A stretch of DNA of 64,000 nt, taken from contig NZ_JBBHDV010000015.1 of the NCBI RefSeq assembly GCF_037478135.1, forward strand, positions 10,457-74,456, written 5' to 3'. The position numbers were made by a program, and so were the translations under genes. The stretch is from Denitratimonas sp037478135. GTDB lineage: Bacteria > Pseudomonadota > Gammaproteobacteria > Xanthomonadales > Xanthomonadaceae. Below are positions 34,126 through 44,222 of the stretch, one piece after another (positions within the stretch are counted from its first letter, which is position 1; each line of letters opens with the position of its first letter). A model generated the notes under the pieces. That model was given only the letters and a program-made list of their open reading frames with translations. It was not told where the DNA came from and ran no database searches.

Positions 34126-35925
34126 ATGCGCTGGCCGACCTTCTGCCTGATCCTGACCGCGTCGCTGCTGATCGGCTGCACCCAGCCCGACGAGCCCTAC
34201 GGCTTCGATGAAGCCCCGCCCAGCGCCTCGCTGCCGATCGGCCGGGTCCAGGGCGACGGGGCGACCAGTCCGTACCTTGACCAGTACGTCGAGATCCGGG
34301 GCGTGGTGACCGGCAACTTCGTGTCCGGCCTGGACGGTTTCTTCATGCAGGATGCGGTGGGCGAGGAGGACGGCGACGACGCCACCTCCGACGGCATCTT
34401 CGTGGAATGGAAATCCGGCAGCGAACCCCGCGTACGCCGCGGCGACCGCATCCGCGCCGCCGGCACCGTGGTGGAAGTGGAACGCGGCGGCAGCCAGCAG
34501 ACCACGCTGCGCGCTACCGCGATCGAAGTGCTCGGCCGCGGCGCGGTCGCGGCCACGGTGCTCGACGGCCCGCCAGCGCAGGAAAGCGACTGGGAACGCT
34601 ACGAGGGCATGTGGCTGCGGATCAACCTGCCGCTGACCGTCACCGGCAACGACGGCCTGTTGCGCTTCGGCGAGCTGGTCACCGCATTCGGCCCGCGCCA
34701 GTTCACCCCGACCGAACTGCAACCGCCCGGCCCCGCCGCGCAGGCGCTGGACGCCGACAACCGCCGCCGGCGCCTGGTGCTGGACGACAACCGCGACGGC
34801 GAATATCCGGACACGCTGTGGTTCCTGCCGGAACCGCTCTCGGCCGATGCCCCGCTGCGCGCCGGCAGCATCGTGCATGGCGTGGAAGGCATCCTGCAGC
34901 ACCGCCAAGGCTGGCGCCTGCAACTGACCGCCGAACTGGAGCGCATCGAACAGGCTCCGCGCCCGGCCGCACCGGAACTGCCGGACGGCATCCGCGTGGC
35001 GGCGTTCAATGTCTTCAACTGGTTCAATGGCGACGGCCAGGGGCGCGGCTTCCCGACCCCTCGCGGTGCGGCCAATGTGGACGAGATGAACCGCCAGCGC
35101 GACAAGCTGGTCAGCGCCATCCTCGGCCTGAAACCGGACGTGGTGGCGCTGATGGAAGTGGAAAACGACGGCTTCGGCCGCAGCAGTGCGCTGGCGCAGC
35201 TGGTCACCGCGCTCAATGCGCAATGGCCGGAAGCCGAGTACGCGTTGGTGGATGCCGGCAAGGGTCCGGGCGAGGACGTGATGCGGGTGGCGATGATCTA
35301 CCGCCAGCCGCGCCTGCAACTGCACGGCGCGGCCGCCACGCTGGCCGAAGGCGCGTTCGCCGATCGCAACCGGGTGCCGCTGGCGCAGAGCTTCGCGGTG
35401 CCCGGCGATGACGCGGTGTTCACCGTGGTCGCCAACCATTTCAAATCCAAGGGCTGCAACGAGGCCGAACAGGCCGACAGCGACCAGCGCGACGGCCAGG
35501 TCTGCTGGAATGCCACCCGCAGCGCCGCCGCACAGGAACTGCACGACTGGCTGGCGACCGACCCCACCGCCAGCGGCGGCACGGCCCACGTGATCCTGGG
35601 CGATCTCAACAGCTACGCCCAGGAAGACCCGCTGCGCCTGCTGCACAACGCCGGCTGGCGCGACGCCTTCGCCCAGGCCGGCATCAAGCGCCCCTACAGC
35701 TACAACTTCCGTGGCGCCAGCGGCCGTCTCGACCATGCCCTGCTGAGCCCGGCACTGGCACCGGCACTGCGCGCAGCGGCCATCTGGCACATCAATGCCG
35801 ACGAATCCGAAGCCTTCGACTACCAGCGCCGCAACCGCCAGAAACAGTGGTACGCGCCCGATCCCTACCGTTCCTCTGACCACGATCCGCTGATCCTGGT
35901 GCTGGACTTCGGGCAGGACCCCTGA
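34126..35925 (+). CDS. Extracellular lipoprotein nuclease, ExeM/NucH-like
   Basis: 599 residues. Lipoprotein signal with lipobox LLIGC (Cys18). N-terminal OB-like region (IRGVVTGNFVSGLDGFFMQD, typical of ExeM/NucH proteins). C-terminal endonuclease/exonuclease/phosphatase domain: RVAAFNVFNWFNGDGQGRGF, DVVALMEVEND, VANHFKSKG, VILGDLNSYAQEDPL, RLDHALLS and SSDHDPLILVLD with the catalytic Asp-His. Likely degrades extracellular DNA at the outer membrane or outside. Monocistronic. Confidence 0.9.
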   Translation: MRWPTFCLILTASLLIGCTQPDEPYGFDEAPPSASLPIGRVQGDGATSPYLDQYVEIRGVVTGNFVSGLDGFFMQDAVGEEDGDDATSDGIFVEWKSGSEPRVRRGDRIRAAGTVVEVERGGSQQTTLRATAIEVLGRGAVAATVLDGPPAQESDWERYEGMWLRINLPLTVTGNDGLLRFGELVTAFGPRQFTPTELQPPGPAAQALDADNRRRRLVLDDNRDGEYPDTLWFLPEPLSADAPLRAGSIVHGVEGILQHRQGWRLQLTAELERIEQAPRPAAPELPDGIRVAAFNVFNWFNGDGQGRGFPTPRGAANVDEMNRQRDKLVSAILGLKPDVVALMEVENDGFGRSSALAQLVTALNAQWPEAEYALVDAGKGPGEDVMRVAMIYRQPRLQLHGAAATLAEGAFADRNRVPLAQSFAVPGDDAVFTVVANHFKSKGCNEAEQADSDQRDGQVCWNATRSAAAQELHDWLATDPTASGGTAHVILGDLNSYAQEDPLRLLHNAGWRDAFAQAGIKRPYSYNFRGASGRLDHALLSPALAPALRAAAIWHINADESEAFDYQRRNRQKQWYAPDPYRSSDHDPLILVLDFGQDP

Positions 35926-36014
35926 GCCTCCGCTGCCGGATTGCGGCACCGGATAACATCGGCGCAACCGCACACCCGGTATCATGGCCGGCCCTGTCAG
36001 CACGAGTGCGACGC

Positions 36015-36689
36015 ATGAGCGCTCCCACACCCGACTTCCCCACCAGCGACACCACCCTGCTGCTTCCCGGCCCGGCCGGGGTGCTGGAAACCGTGGTCGA
36101 ACTGCCCGAAGCCGCCGATGCGCGTGCCGGCGTTGCGGTGATCTGCCACCCGCATCCGCTGCAGAGCGGCACGATGCACAACAAGGTGGTGACGATGCTG
36201 GCGCGCAGCCTGCGCGAACTGGGGCTGGCGACGGTGCGCTTCAATTTCCGTGGCGTGGGCGAATCCACCGGCGAATACGACGAAGGCCGCGGCGAAACCC
36301 TCGACCTGCTGGCCGTGGCCGAATGGGTCCGCAGCCAGCGCCCGGATGATGCTTTCTGGCTGGGCGGATTTTCCTTCGGCAGCTATGTCGCACTGCTGGG
36401 CGCACGCCACCTGCCGGTCAAGCAGATGATCACCGTCGCACCGCCGGTCGGGCGCTGGGATTTCTCCGCCGCAATCGCCCCACCCTGCCCGTGGCTGGTG
36501 ATCCAGGGCGAAGACGACGACATCGTCGATCCGCAGGCGGTCTACGACTGGATCGAAGCCATGCCGGAAAACCCCACCCTGGTGCGGATGCCGGAAACCG
36601 GCCACTTCTTCCACCGCCGCATGATGGACCTGCGCGGCGCGATCAAGAACGGCGTGCGCGGCAACCTGCCGCCGCCCGTGGCGGCATGA
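36015..36689 (+). CDS. Alpha/beta hydrolase (COG2945-type)
   Basis: 224 residues. VICHPHPLQSGTMHNKVVTM, TVRFNFRGVGESTGEYDEG, nucleophile elbow GGFSFGSYVAL, Asp in VIQGEDDDIVDP, and His in MPETGHFFHRR. Cytosolic, of unknown substrate. A GTG three codons earlier is possible. zapE follows after 7 bp, so the two are probably co-transcribed. Confidence 0.85.
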   Translation: MSAPTPDFPTSDTTLLLPGPAGVLETVVELPEAADARAGVAVICHPHPLQSGTMHNKVVTMLARSLRELGLATVRFNFRGVGESTGEYDEGRGETLDLLAVAEWVRSQRPDDAFWLGGFSFGSYVALLGARHLPVKQMITVAPPVGRWDFSAAIAPPCPWLVIQGEDDDIVDPQAVYDWIEAMPENPTLVRMPETGHFFHRRMMDLRGAIKNGVRGNLPPPVAA

Positions 36690-36696
36690 GCCACGC

Positions 36697-37815
36697 ATGA
36701 CCCCACCGCTGGACCAGACCCCGATGCGCCCGTCGCAGGCGTACCGCATCGGCGTGGAACAGGGCCGCTGGCAATCCGATCCGGTGCAACTGGCGGTGCT
36801 GGAGGAACTGGACCGCATCCACGACGAACTGCTGGAACGCGAGCACGACGGCGCCCTTGCGAAACTGGCGCGCAAACTGCGCCGCGACGCGCCGGTGCGC
36901 GGCCTCTACCTGTGGGGCGGCGTCGGGCGCGGCAAGACCTTCCTCGTCGACCTGTTCTTCTCGCATCTGGAATTACCGGCCAAGCGCCGCATCCATTACC
37001 ACCGCTTCATGGGCGAAGTGCACGCCCGCATCCGAGCCATGGGCGAGCACGCCGATCCGCTGGTGCAGATCGCATCCGACTACGCGCGCGAGTTCCGCCT
37101 GCTGTGCCTGGACGAATTCTTCGTCACCGACATCGGCGATGCGATGCTGCTGGCGCGCCTGCTGGAACAGCTGTTCGCGCGCGGCGTGACCCTGGTCACC
37201 ACCTCCAACACCGCGCCGGAAAACCTCTACCGCGACGGCCTGCAACGCGCCAGCTTCCTGCCCGCGATCATCCTGCTGCAGGCCCACTGCCGCGTGTACG
37301 AGGTCAAGAGCGAGCAGGATTACCGGCTGCGCGCGCTGACCCGCGCCAGCGTCTGGCAGACACCGGCCGATGCCGCCGCCGAACAGGAACTGGCGAAGAC
37401 CTTCGCGCGCCTGACCCGCGATGCACCGCACGACGCCGACGACACCACACTGGAAATCAACGCCCGCCCGATCGCGGTGCGCGAACTGGCCGATGGCGTG
37501 GTCTGGTTCGATTTTTCCGTGCTGTGCGAAGGCCCGCGCTCGGTCGCGGACTACATCGAGATCGCACGCCGCTTCCACACCATCATCGTTTCCGGTGTGC
37601 CCGGCTTCGACCGCAACAGCGAGGATGCGGCCTACCGTTTCGTACTGCTGGTGGACGAACTTTACGACCGTGGCGTCAAGCTGGTGGCGTCGGCCGCCAC
37701 GCACCCGCTCGACCTGTACCACGGCCAGCGCGTGGCACACGAATTCGAACGCACCGTCAGCCGCCTGACGGAAATGCAGTCACAGGAATACCTGGCGCGC
37801 GAACACGCGCCCTGA
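36697..37815 (+). CDS. zapE: Cell division ATPase ZapE (AFG1/LACE1 family)
   Basis: 372 residues. Walker A LYLWGGVGRGKTFLVDLFF, HYHRFMGEVHARI, Walker B LLCLDEFFVTDIGDAMLL, TTSNTAPENLYRDGLQR, and the C-terminal SAATHPLDLY. AFG1-type ATPase that in E. coli associates with the division ring. Length normal. A hairpin terminator follows. Confidence 0.93.
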   Translation: MTPPLDQTPMRPSQAYRIGVEQGRWQSDPVQLAVLEELDRIHDELLEREHDGALAKLARKLRRDAPVRGLYLWGGVGRGKTFLVDLFFSHLELPAKRRIHYHRFMGEVHARIRAMGEHADPLVQIASDYAREFRLLCLDEFFVTDIGDAMLLARLLEQLFARGVTLVTTSNTAPENLYRDGLQRASFLPAIILLQAHCRVYEVKSEQDYRLRALTRASVWQTPADAAAEQELAKTFARLTRDAPHDADDTTLEINARPIAVRELADGVVWFDFSVLCEGPRSVADYIEIARRFHTIIVSGVPGFDRNSEDAAYRFVLLVDELYDRGVKLVASAATHPLDLYHGQRVAHEFERTVSRLTEMQSQEYLAREHAP

Positions 37816-37848
37816 GGCGGAACCGGAAACTCCCGCGACACCGGCAAA

Positions 37849-37875
37849 CCCGCGCGAAGTTTGGCTCCGCGCGGG
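37849..37875. terminator. Terminator between zapE and the convergent secreted-protein gene
   Basis: Perfect 8-bp stem CCCGCGCG/CGCGCGGG with an 11-nt loop, between convergent stops at 37815 and 37889. No long T-run. Confidence 0.6.
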
Positions 37876-37888
37876 CATTTGCCCGGCA

Positions 37889-38800
37889 TCAGCGCGCCCG
37901 CAGACGCCAGACCGCCACCCCGCCCAGCACCAGCAGCATCAACGCCAGGGCCAGCGGCCGGTTGGCGGGGATATACGAAACATCGCCCGTTCCGGTGACG
38001 GCGAAGATCACCTGCTGCGTCGCGCGCGGTGTGCCATCGAGACTGCCATTGATCGTCACCTCGTAATCGCCGGCCGGCAGCCGGCCCAGCTCCGCCCGGA
38101 AATAAGCCGGAAAATGGGCACTGAAACAGATGGTGCCGGGCGGCGCCTCGGATTCGTCGATGCTGATGAAGGCGTACTCGATATGGATCACACGGCCATT
38201 GCGCCGCACCGATACCGGCTCGGGCATCGACAGATTGCAGCCATTGGTGGCCGCACCATCGGTGATCCGCAGCTGCACCTCGTCCGCCGTGGTCGGGTTC
38301 GGTGGCGTCACTTCGGGTGCCGGCAGCGTTCCACCCGGCGCATTCGCAGCCACGGTGAAGGCCAGATGCTGGTCGGGATTCACGTTGCCCAGCGTGGTGC
38401 CGCTGACCACCACCTCGTAGTCGCCGGCCGGCAGCGTGCCGAGCGAGGCCGTCAAGCGCACCGGCATCGGCACCAGCACGCACGGCACCATCGGCGAGTC
38501 GGCACTGCGTGTACGGACGGCATATTCGAGCGTGAACGTGTTGCCGCTGCGGCTCAGCAAGGTTTCGACCGGGAAATGCAGATCGCAGTCCAGCTTGCCA
38601 CCACTGGATGCATACGCCACCAGGGTCAGCTCCTGGTCCGGTGTGGGCGGATGCGGCGTCACCTCCGGTGGCGGCAGATCGCCGGACGACCAGGGCGGAT
38701 ACGGCGTCACCTCCGGTCGCGGCAGATCGCCGGACGACCAGGCCGGCAGCGACACCGCCAGGGCCAGCGCAAACAGTCGCGATACATGACGGGATTTCAT
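37889..38800 (-). CDS. Secreted protein with two duplicated domains and a C-terminal membrane/sorting tail
   Basis: 303 residues. Signal peptide, then two copies of a 16-residue Pro-rich unit (SSGDLPPPEVTPHPP). These are followed by two homologous domains of about 105 residues, each beginning with PEVTP, carrying two Cys and ending in LPAGDYEV. The C-terminus is SYIPANRPLALALMLLVLGG then VAVWRLRAR: a short Ile-Pro motif, a hydrophobic helix and a basic end, resembling a degenerate IPTL-CTERM sorting signal. Function unknown. Confidence 0.75.
   Translation of the reverse strand: MKSRHVSRLFALALAVSLPAWSSGDLPRPEVTPYPPWSSGDLPPPEVTPHPPTPDQELTLVAYASSGGKLDCDLHFPVETLLSRSGNTFTLEYAVRTRSADSPMVPCVLVPMPVRLTASLGTLPAGDYEVVVSGTTLGNVNPDQHLAFTVAANAPGGTLPAPEVTPPNPTTADEVQLRITDGAATNGCNLSMPEPVSVRRNGRVIHIEYAFISIDESEAPPGTICFSAHFPAYFRAELGRLPAGDYEVTINGSLDGTPRATQQVIFAVTGTGDVSYIPANRPLALALMLLVLGGVAVWRLRAR
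38649..38744. repeat. 48-bp tandem repeat (two copies) in coding sequence
   Basis: Two near-identical 48-bp units (38649-38696, 38697-38744) encode the repeated Pro-rich linker of the minus-strand secreted protein. The unit is in frame (16 codons), so copy number can vary without breaking the gene. Confidence 0.85.
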
Positions 38801-38919
38801 GTCCAACTCCTTGCAGATCAAGAGGATGTGACGGGCAGTGTACGCCCAAACCGGCCCGACCGCTGCAAGCCCCGTCCAGCCCGGTAATATGGCCTTCCCA
38901 ATCCACGCGGAAGCACACC

Positions 38920-39987
38920 ATGGGCATCTTCAACTTCATCCGGGGCGAGTTGATCGAGATCATCGAGTGGACCGATGACTCGCGCGATACCTTGTCCTAC
39001 CGCTGGCCGGACGACGACAAGAACATCAAGAACGGTGCTCAGCTGATCGTGCGCGAAAGCCAGCAGGTGCAGTTCGTCGCGACCGGCCAGTACGCCGACC
39101 TGTTCGGCCCCGGCAAGCACACGCTGAGCACGCAGAACATCCCGATCCTGTCGCGCATCTACGGCTGGAAACACGGCTTCGAATCGCCGTTCAAATGCGA
39201 TGTCTATTTCCTCAACACGCGCCTGTTCACCGGCAACAAATGGGGCACCTCGAACCCGGTGATGATGCGTGATGCCGATTTCGGCGTGGTACGCCTGCGG
39301 GCCTTCGGCACCTACGATTTCCGCATCGTTGATCCGCCGCGTTTCCTGAGGGAAGTGGCCGGCACCGACCAGAACTTCCGCCTCGACGAGTTTGCCGACA
39401 CCATGCGCTCGCGCATCGTCAGCGTCTTCACCGAAGCCCTCGCCCGCGCCAACGTGCCGGCGCTGGACGTGGCCCAGCGCTATTCGGAACTGGGCGATGC
39501 GCTGCTGCCGATCATCAACCCGGCGATGGTCGAAAAATACGGCATCGAGATCACCAGCTTCATCCTGGAAAACGTCTCGGTGCCGCCGGAAGTGGAAAAA
39601 GCCATCGACGCGCGCTCCTCGATGGGCGCCATCGGCAACCTCAACGATTACGTGAAGTACCAGATGGGCGCCACGATGGGCCAGGGCGAAGGCGGCGGCG
39701 CGGCGGCAGTGCCGGCGCAGATGGCGGTCGGTTTCGGCATCGCGCAGGAAATGATGAAGGGCATGGGTGGTGTGGCGGCGCAGCCGGCGGCTCCAGCACA
39801 GGCGGCAGCGCCGGCGACCAACGGCGGGTTGGAAGTGCTGACGCCGGAACAGGCGGCGCAGGCGCTCGGCGTCTCGGTCGAGGACGTGATGGCCTCGATC
39901 GAATCCGGCGATCTGAAAGCACGCAGGATCGGCAGCGCCACGCGCATCGCACGCAGTGCGCTGGAAGCCTTCCTGCACGGGGAGTGA
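38920..39987 (+). CDS. SPFH-domain (YdjI/virion core-like) protein with C-terminal excisionase-type HTH
   Basis: 355 residues. The N-terminal start GIFNFIRGELIEIIEWTDDS, GPGKHTLSTQNIPILSRIYG, GFESPFKCDVYFLNTRLFTG and the helical segment SILENVSVPPEVE-like (FILENVSVPPEVEKAIDARS) identify the YdjI SPFH group. An Ala/Gln linker leads to about 50 residues, LTPEQAAQALGVSVEDVMAS then IESGDLKARRIGS, which read as an excisionase/MerR-like HTH. A zinc-ribbon membrane protein follows. In B. subtilis related proteins (YdjG, YdjI) act with PspA at the membrane; no pspA is present here. The DNA-binding tail is unusual. Confidence 0.85.
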   Translation: MGIFNFIRGELIEIIEWTDDSRDTLSYRWPDDDKNIKNGAQLIVRESQQVQFVATGQYADLFGPGKHTLSTQNIPILSRIYGWKHGFESPFKCDVYFLNTRLFTGNKWGTSNPVMMRDADFGVVRLRAFGTYDFRIVDPPRFLREVAGTDQNFRLDEFADTMRSRIVSVFTEALARANVPALDVAQRYSELGDALLPIINPAMVEKYGIEITSFILENVSVPPEVEKAIDARSSMGAIGNLNDYVKYQMGATMGQGEGGGAAAVPAQMAVGFGIAQEMMKGMGGVAAQPAAPAQAAAPATNGGLEVLTPEQAAQALGVSVEDVMASIESGDLKARRIGSATRIARSALEAFLHGE

Positions 39988-39994
39988 TTCCATA

Positions 39995-40102
39995 CCGTCA
40001 TTCCGGCGCAAGCCGGAATCGCCCTTCAACAGCCGAAGGCTGGTCATCCGGTTTTTCGTTGCTCAGGCAAGAGCTGGATTCCGGCTTGCGCCGGAATGAC
40101 GG
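39995..40102. repeat. MITE/BIME-like inverted repeat (CGTCATTCCGG family)
   Basis: Perfect 26-bp inverted arms (39995-40020 and 40077-40102). Each arm is itself a hairpin ATTCCGGC-GCAA-GCCGGAAT. The central 56 bp is unique. It sits between the SPFH and zinc-ribbon genes and could affect their co-expression. Confidence 0.85.
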
Positions 40103-40138
40103 GAATCAAACGCATCAGCCATCCTTTCGCCATCTGTC

Positions 40139-41254
40139 ATGACCAACCCCGCCCCCACCGGCATCGCCATCGGCAAGCATTCCTGCCCGGAATGCGGCGG
40201 CGATCTGGTATGGAACGCCACCCACCAGGCCCTGCGCTGCCCGTACTGCGGCACGACGGCGCCGTGGTCGCCGGCGCAGGCCGCCGATCCGGGCACGCAG
40301 ATCATCGAGCAGGATCTTCTCGAAGCGCTGGAACATCCTTCCAGCGGGCGCGGCTGGGGCGAGGAACGGCACGAGGTCAAATGCCGCAGCTGCCATGCGA
40401 TTTCGGTGTTCGTTGGCACCCGCGCGGCGCAGCGCTGCGACTTCTGCGGCTCGCCGGCGATTGTCGCGCACGAAGATATGGGCGATGCGATCACCCCGCA
40501 GAGCCTGTTGCCGTTCAAGATCAGCGACGGCCAGATCCGCGATGCGATACGGAAGTGGTACGGCAGCCGCTGGTTCGCGCCGAACCGGCTCAAGAGCGCA
40601 GCGCTGACCGACACCCTGCACGGCATCTACCTGCCCTACTGGACCTTCGATGCGCATGTCGACGCGCAGTGGACGGCTGAGGCCGGGCATTACTACTACG
40701 TCACCGAAACCTATACCCAGAACGGCCAGCGCCGTACCCGCCAGGTGCGCAAAGTGCGCTGGGAACCGGCTGCCGGCCGGCTGGCGCACTTCTACGATGA
40801 CGAGCTGGTGCCCGGCACCGCCGGCGTGCATGCCGCGCTGCTACGCCAGATCGAACCGTTCCCGACCGCCTCGGACCTGAAACCCTACGCACCCGAATTC
40901 GTGCGCGGCTGGACGGTGGAGCGTTACCAGGTCGATCTGCGCCGCGCCGCGGACATGAACATGCAGGACCTTGAGCGTCAGACCCGCAACCTTTGCGCCG
41001 CCCAGGTGCCCGGCGACACCCAGCGCAACCTGCAAGTGCGCAGCCAGTACCGCGGCCGCACCTTCAAGCATGTGCTGGTGCCGGTGTGGCTGGTCGGCTA
41101 CACCTACGGCTCGCGCAATTTCCAGATCGTGGCCAACGGCCATACCGGCAAGATCGCCGGCGAACGGCCCTACAGCTGGGTCAAGATCCTCTTCGCGGTA
41201 CTGGCCGCGCTGCTGGTGCTGCTGATCCTCATCGCAATCGGCCAGGGGCAATGA
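40139..41254 (+). CDS. Double zinc-ribbon membrane protein (YdjG-like)
   Basis: 371 residues. Two rubredoxin-type zinc ribbons: CPECGG...CPYCG (about 16-38) and CRSCH...CDFCG (about 82-103). Then a beta-rich domain (IYLPYWTFDAHVDAQWTAEA, HVLVPVWLVGYTYGSRNFQI) and one C-terminal transmembrane helix (ILFAVLAALLVLLILIAIG). Commonly paired with YdjI-type SPFH proteins, as here. Exact role unknown. Confidence 0.85.
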   Translation: MTNPAPTGIAIGKHSCPECGGDLVWNATHQALRCPYCGTTAPWSPAQAADPGTQIIEQDLLEALEHPSSGRGWGEERHEVKCRSCHAISVFVGTRAAQRCDFCGSPAIVAHEDMGDAITPQSLLPFKISDGQIRDAIRKWYGSRWFAPNRLKSAALTDTLHGIYLPYWTFDAHVDAQWTAEAGHYYYVTETYTQNGQRRTRQVRKVRWEPAAGRLAHFYDDELVPGTAGVHAALLRQIEPFPTASDLKPYAPEFVRGWTVERYQVDLRRAADMNMQDLERQTRNLCAAQVPGDTQRNLQVRSQYRGRTFKHVLVPVWLVGYTYGSRNFQIVANGHTGKIAGERPYSWVKILFAVLAALLVLLILIAIGQGQ

Positions 41255-41285
41255 ACCTTGCCGCGCCGCAACTCCGGTGGGCGGC

Positions 41286-42743
<1,458 letters not shown>

Positions 42744-42750
42744 GCGTTGA

Positions 42751-42777
42751 TCGCGCGTCCTTCGGGTGCGCTCCTAC
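42751..42777 (-). repeat. Solo REP element of the 53.8-54.6 kb family
   Basis: 27 nt ending in GTGCGCTCCTAC, the same length and near-identical in sequence to the arms of the REP pairs flanking the RAYT gene (53791-53877 and 54483-54570). GTAG head on the minus strand. Downstream of ntrC. Confidence 0.75.
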
Positions 42778-42810
42778 GCGAGTGGCAAGGGGTCTGACAC
42801 GAATAGGTCG

Positions 42811-42925
42811 GCGGTGAGCGCAGCGAACCCCGACACCACCACTTTCAGACAGCAGCCGGGTGGGTTCCCCCAGATTCCGTGTATCCCCGAATGTCGGGCA
42901 TCGCGTCGCTCAGCCCGACCTCTGC
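42811..42925. repeat. Dispersed GGTGAGCGCAGCGAACC element
   Basis: Begins GGTCGGCGGTGAGCGCAGCG, contains GGGTGGGTTCCCCC and CCCCGAATGTCGGGCA segments, and ends with GCTCAGCCCGACC, an inverted match to the start. Same loose family as the elements at 18.6, 27.1, 29.1 and 47.1 kb. Occupies most of the 246-bp ntrC-prpF gap. Confidence 0.55.
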
Positions 42926-42989
42926 GGATTACGGTGTAAGCAGGAAAGGTGGCGGGTTCAGATGCGCATCCGCCCGCCACAGCACGAAG

Positions 42990-44168
42990 TCAGCCCGGCA
43001 CCCGCACAAACCCTTCCATCAGGATGCGTGCCGAGCGGCTCATCACCGCCTTGGTCACCGTCCATTTTCCGTCGCTCTGAGCCACCGCCGCGCCCACACG
43101 CAAGGTGCCGGAAGGATGGCCGAAACGCACCGCGTCGCGTTCGCCACCACCGGCAGCCAGATTCACCAGCGTGCCCGGCACCGCCGCCGCGGTGGCGATC
43201 GCAACAGAAGCCGTGCCCATCATCGCGTGGTGCAACTTGCCCATCGACATCGCACGCACGTTCAAGTCGATGTCGGATGCCGCGATGGCCTTGCCGCTGC
43301 TGGAAACGTAATCCTTCGGCGGTGCAACGAAGGCGACCTTCGGCGTGTGCTGGCGCTTCAGTGCTTCATCGGCGGTCTGGATCAGACCCATGCGCAGCGC
43401 ACCGGCAACACGGATGGCTTCGAGCTTTTCCAGCGCAGCGCGGTTTTCGTTGATCGCGGCCTGCAGCTCGGTACCGTCGTAGCCGATATCGGCGGCGTTG
43501 ACGAACACGGTCGGGATGCCGGCGCTGATCATCGTGGCTTTCAGCACGCCGATGCCGGGCACATCGAGTTCATCGACGAGGTTGCCGGTGGGGAACATCG
43601 AACCTGCGGCATCGTCCTCGCCTTCGTCCGAAGGATCGAGGAACTCCAGGACAATTTCCGCCGCCGGAAAAGTCACCCCATCCAGCTCGAAATCGCCGGT
43701 TTCCTGCACCTGCCCGTGGCTCACCGGAACATGCGCGAGGATGGTCTTGCCAATGTTGGCCTGCCAGATGCGCACCGTGCAGATGCCGTTTTCCGGAACG
43801 TGGGTGACATAACCGGCGTGGATCGCGAACGCGCCGGCAGCGGTGGAAAGATTGCCGCAATTGCCCGACCAGTCCACGAAATCAGTGTCGATGCTGACCT
43901 GCCCGTACAGGTAATCCACATCGTGCCCTTCGCGCGTGGACGGCGACACGATCACCGCCTTGCTGGTACTCGATGTCGCTCCGCCCATGCCATCGGTCTG
44001 CTTGCCGTATGGATCGGGCGAACCGATCACGCGCTGCAACAGTGCATCGCGCACCGTACCGGGCACGCGCGCGGCTGCGGGCAGATCCTCCAGCCGGAAG
44101 AACACGCCTTTCGACGTGCCACCGCGCATGTAGGTGGCGGGAATGCGGAGTTGGGCGGGGTGTTTCAT
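42990..44168 (-). CDS. prpF: 2-methylaconitate cis-trans isomerase PrpF
   Basis: 392 residues. N-terminus RIPATYMRGGTSKGVFFRLE, GMGGATSSTSKAVIVS, the conserved Cys loop DWSGNCGNLSTAAGAFA, FPTGNLVDEL, and LHHAMMGTASVAIATAAAVP are PrpF signatures. Works with AcnD in the Fe-S methylcitrate pathway of propionyl-CoA oxidation. It is separated from acnD by about 3 kb carrying a lysoplasmalogenase, a toxin-antitoxin pair and pirin. Confidence 0.95.
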   Translation of the reverse strand: MKHPAQLRIPATYMRGGTSKGVFFRLEDLPAAARVPGTVRDALLQRVIGSPDPYGKQTDGMGGATSSTSKAVIVSPSTREGHDVDYLYGQVSIDTDFVDWSGNCGNLSTAAGAFAIHAGYVTHVPENGICTVRIWQANIGKTILAHVPVSHGQVQETGDFELDGVTFPAAEIVLEFLDPSDEGEDDAAGSMFPTGNLVDELDVPGIGVLKATMISAGIPTVFVNAADIGYDGTELQAAINENRAALEKLEAIRVAGALRMGLIQTADEALKRQHTPKVAFVAPPKDYVSSSGKAIAASDIDLNVRAMSMGKLHHAMMGTASVAIATAAAVPGTLVNLAAGGGERDAVRFGHPSGTLRVGAAVAQSDGKWTVTKAVMSRSARILMEGFVRVPG

Positions 44169-44222
44169 GGCGGGATACCGTCAATGCAAAGTGCGCCATT
44201 GTCGCATCACGGGCGCCCGCAC

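Noticed and set aside
33799..36030. A 743-codon minus-strand frame opposite the ExeM-like nuclease
   Set aside because: Same GC-bias artefact; the plus strand has a lipoprotein signal and complete nuclease motifs.
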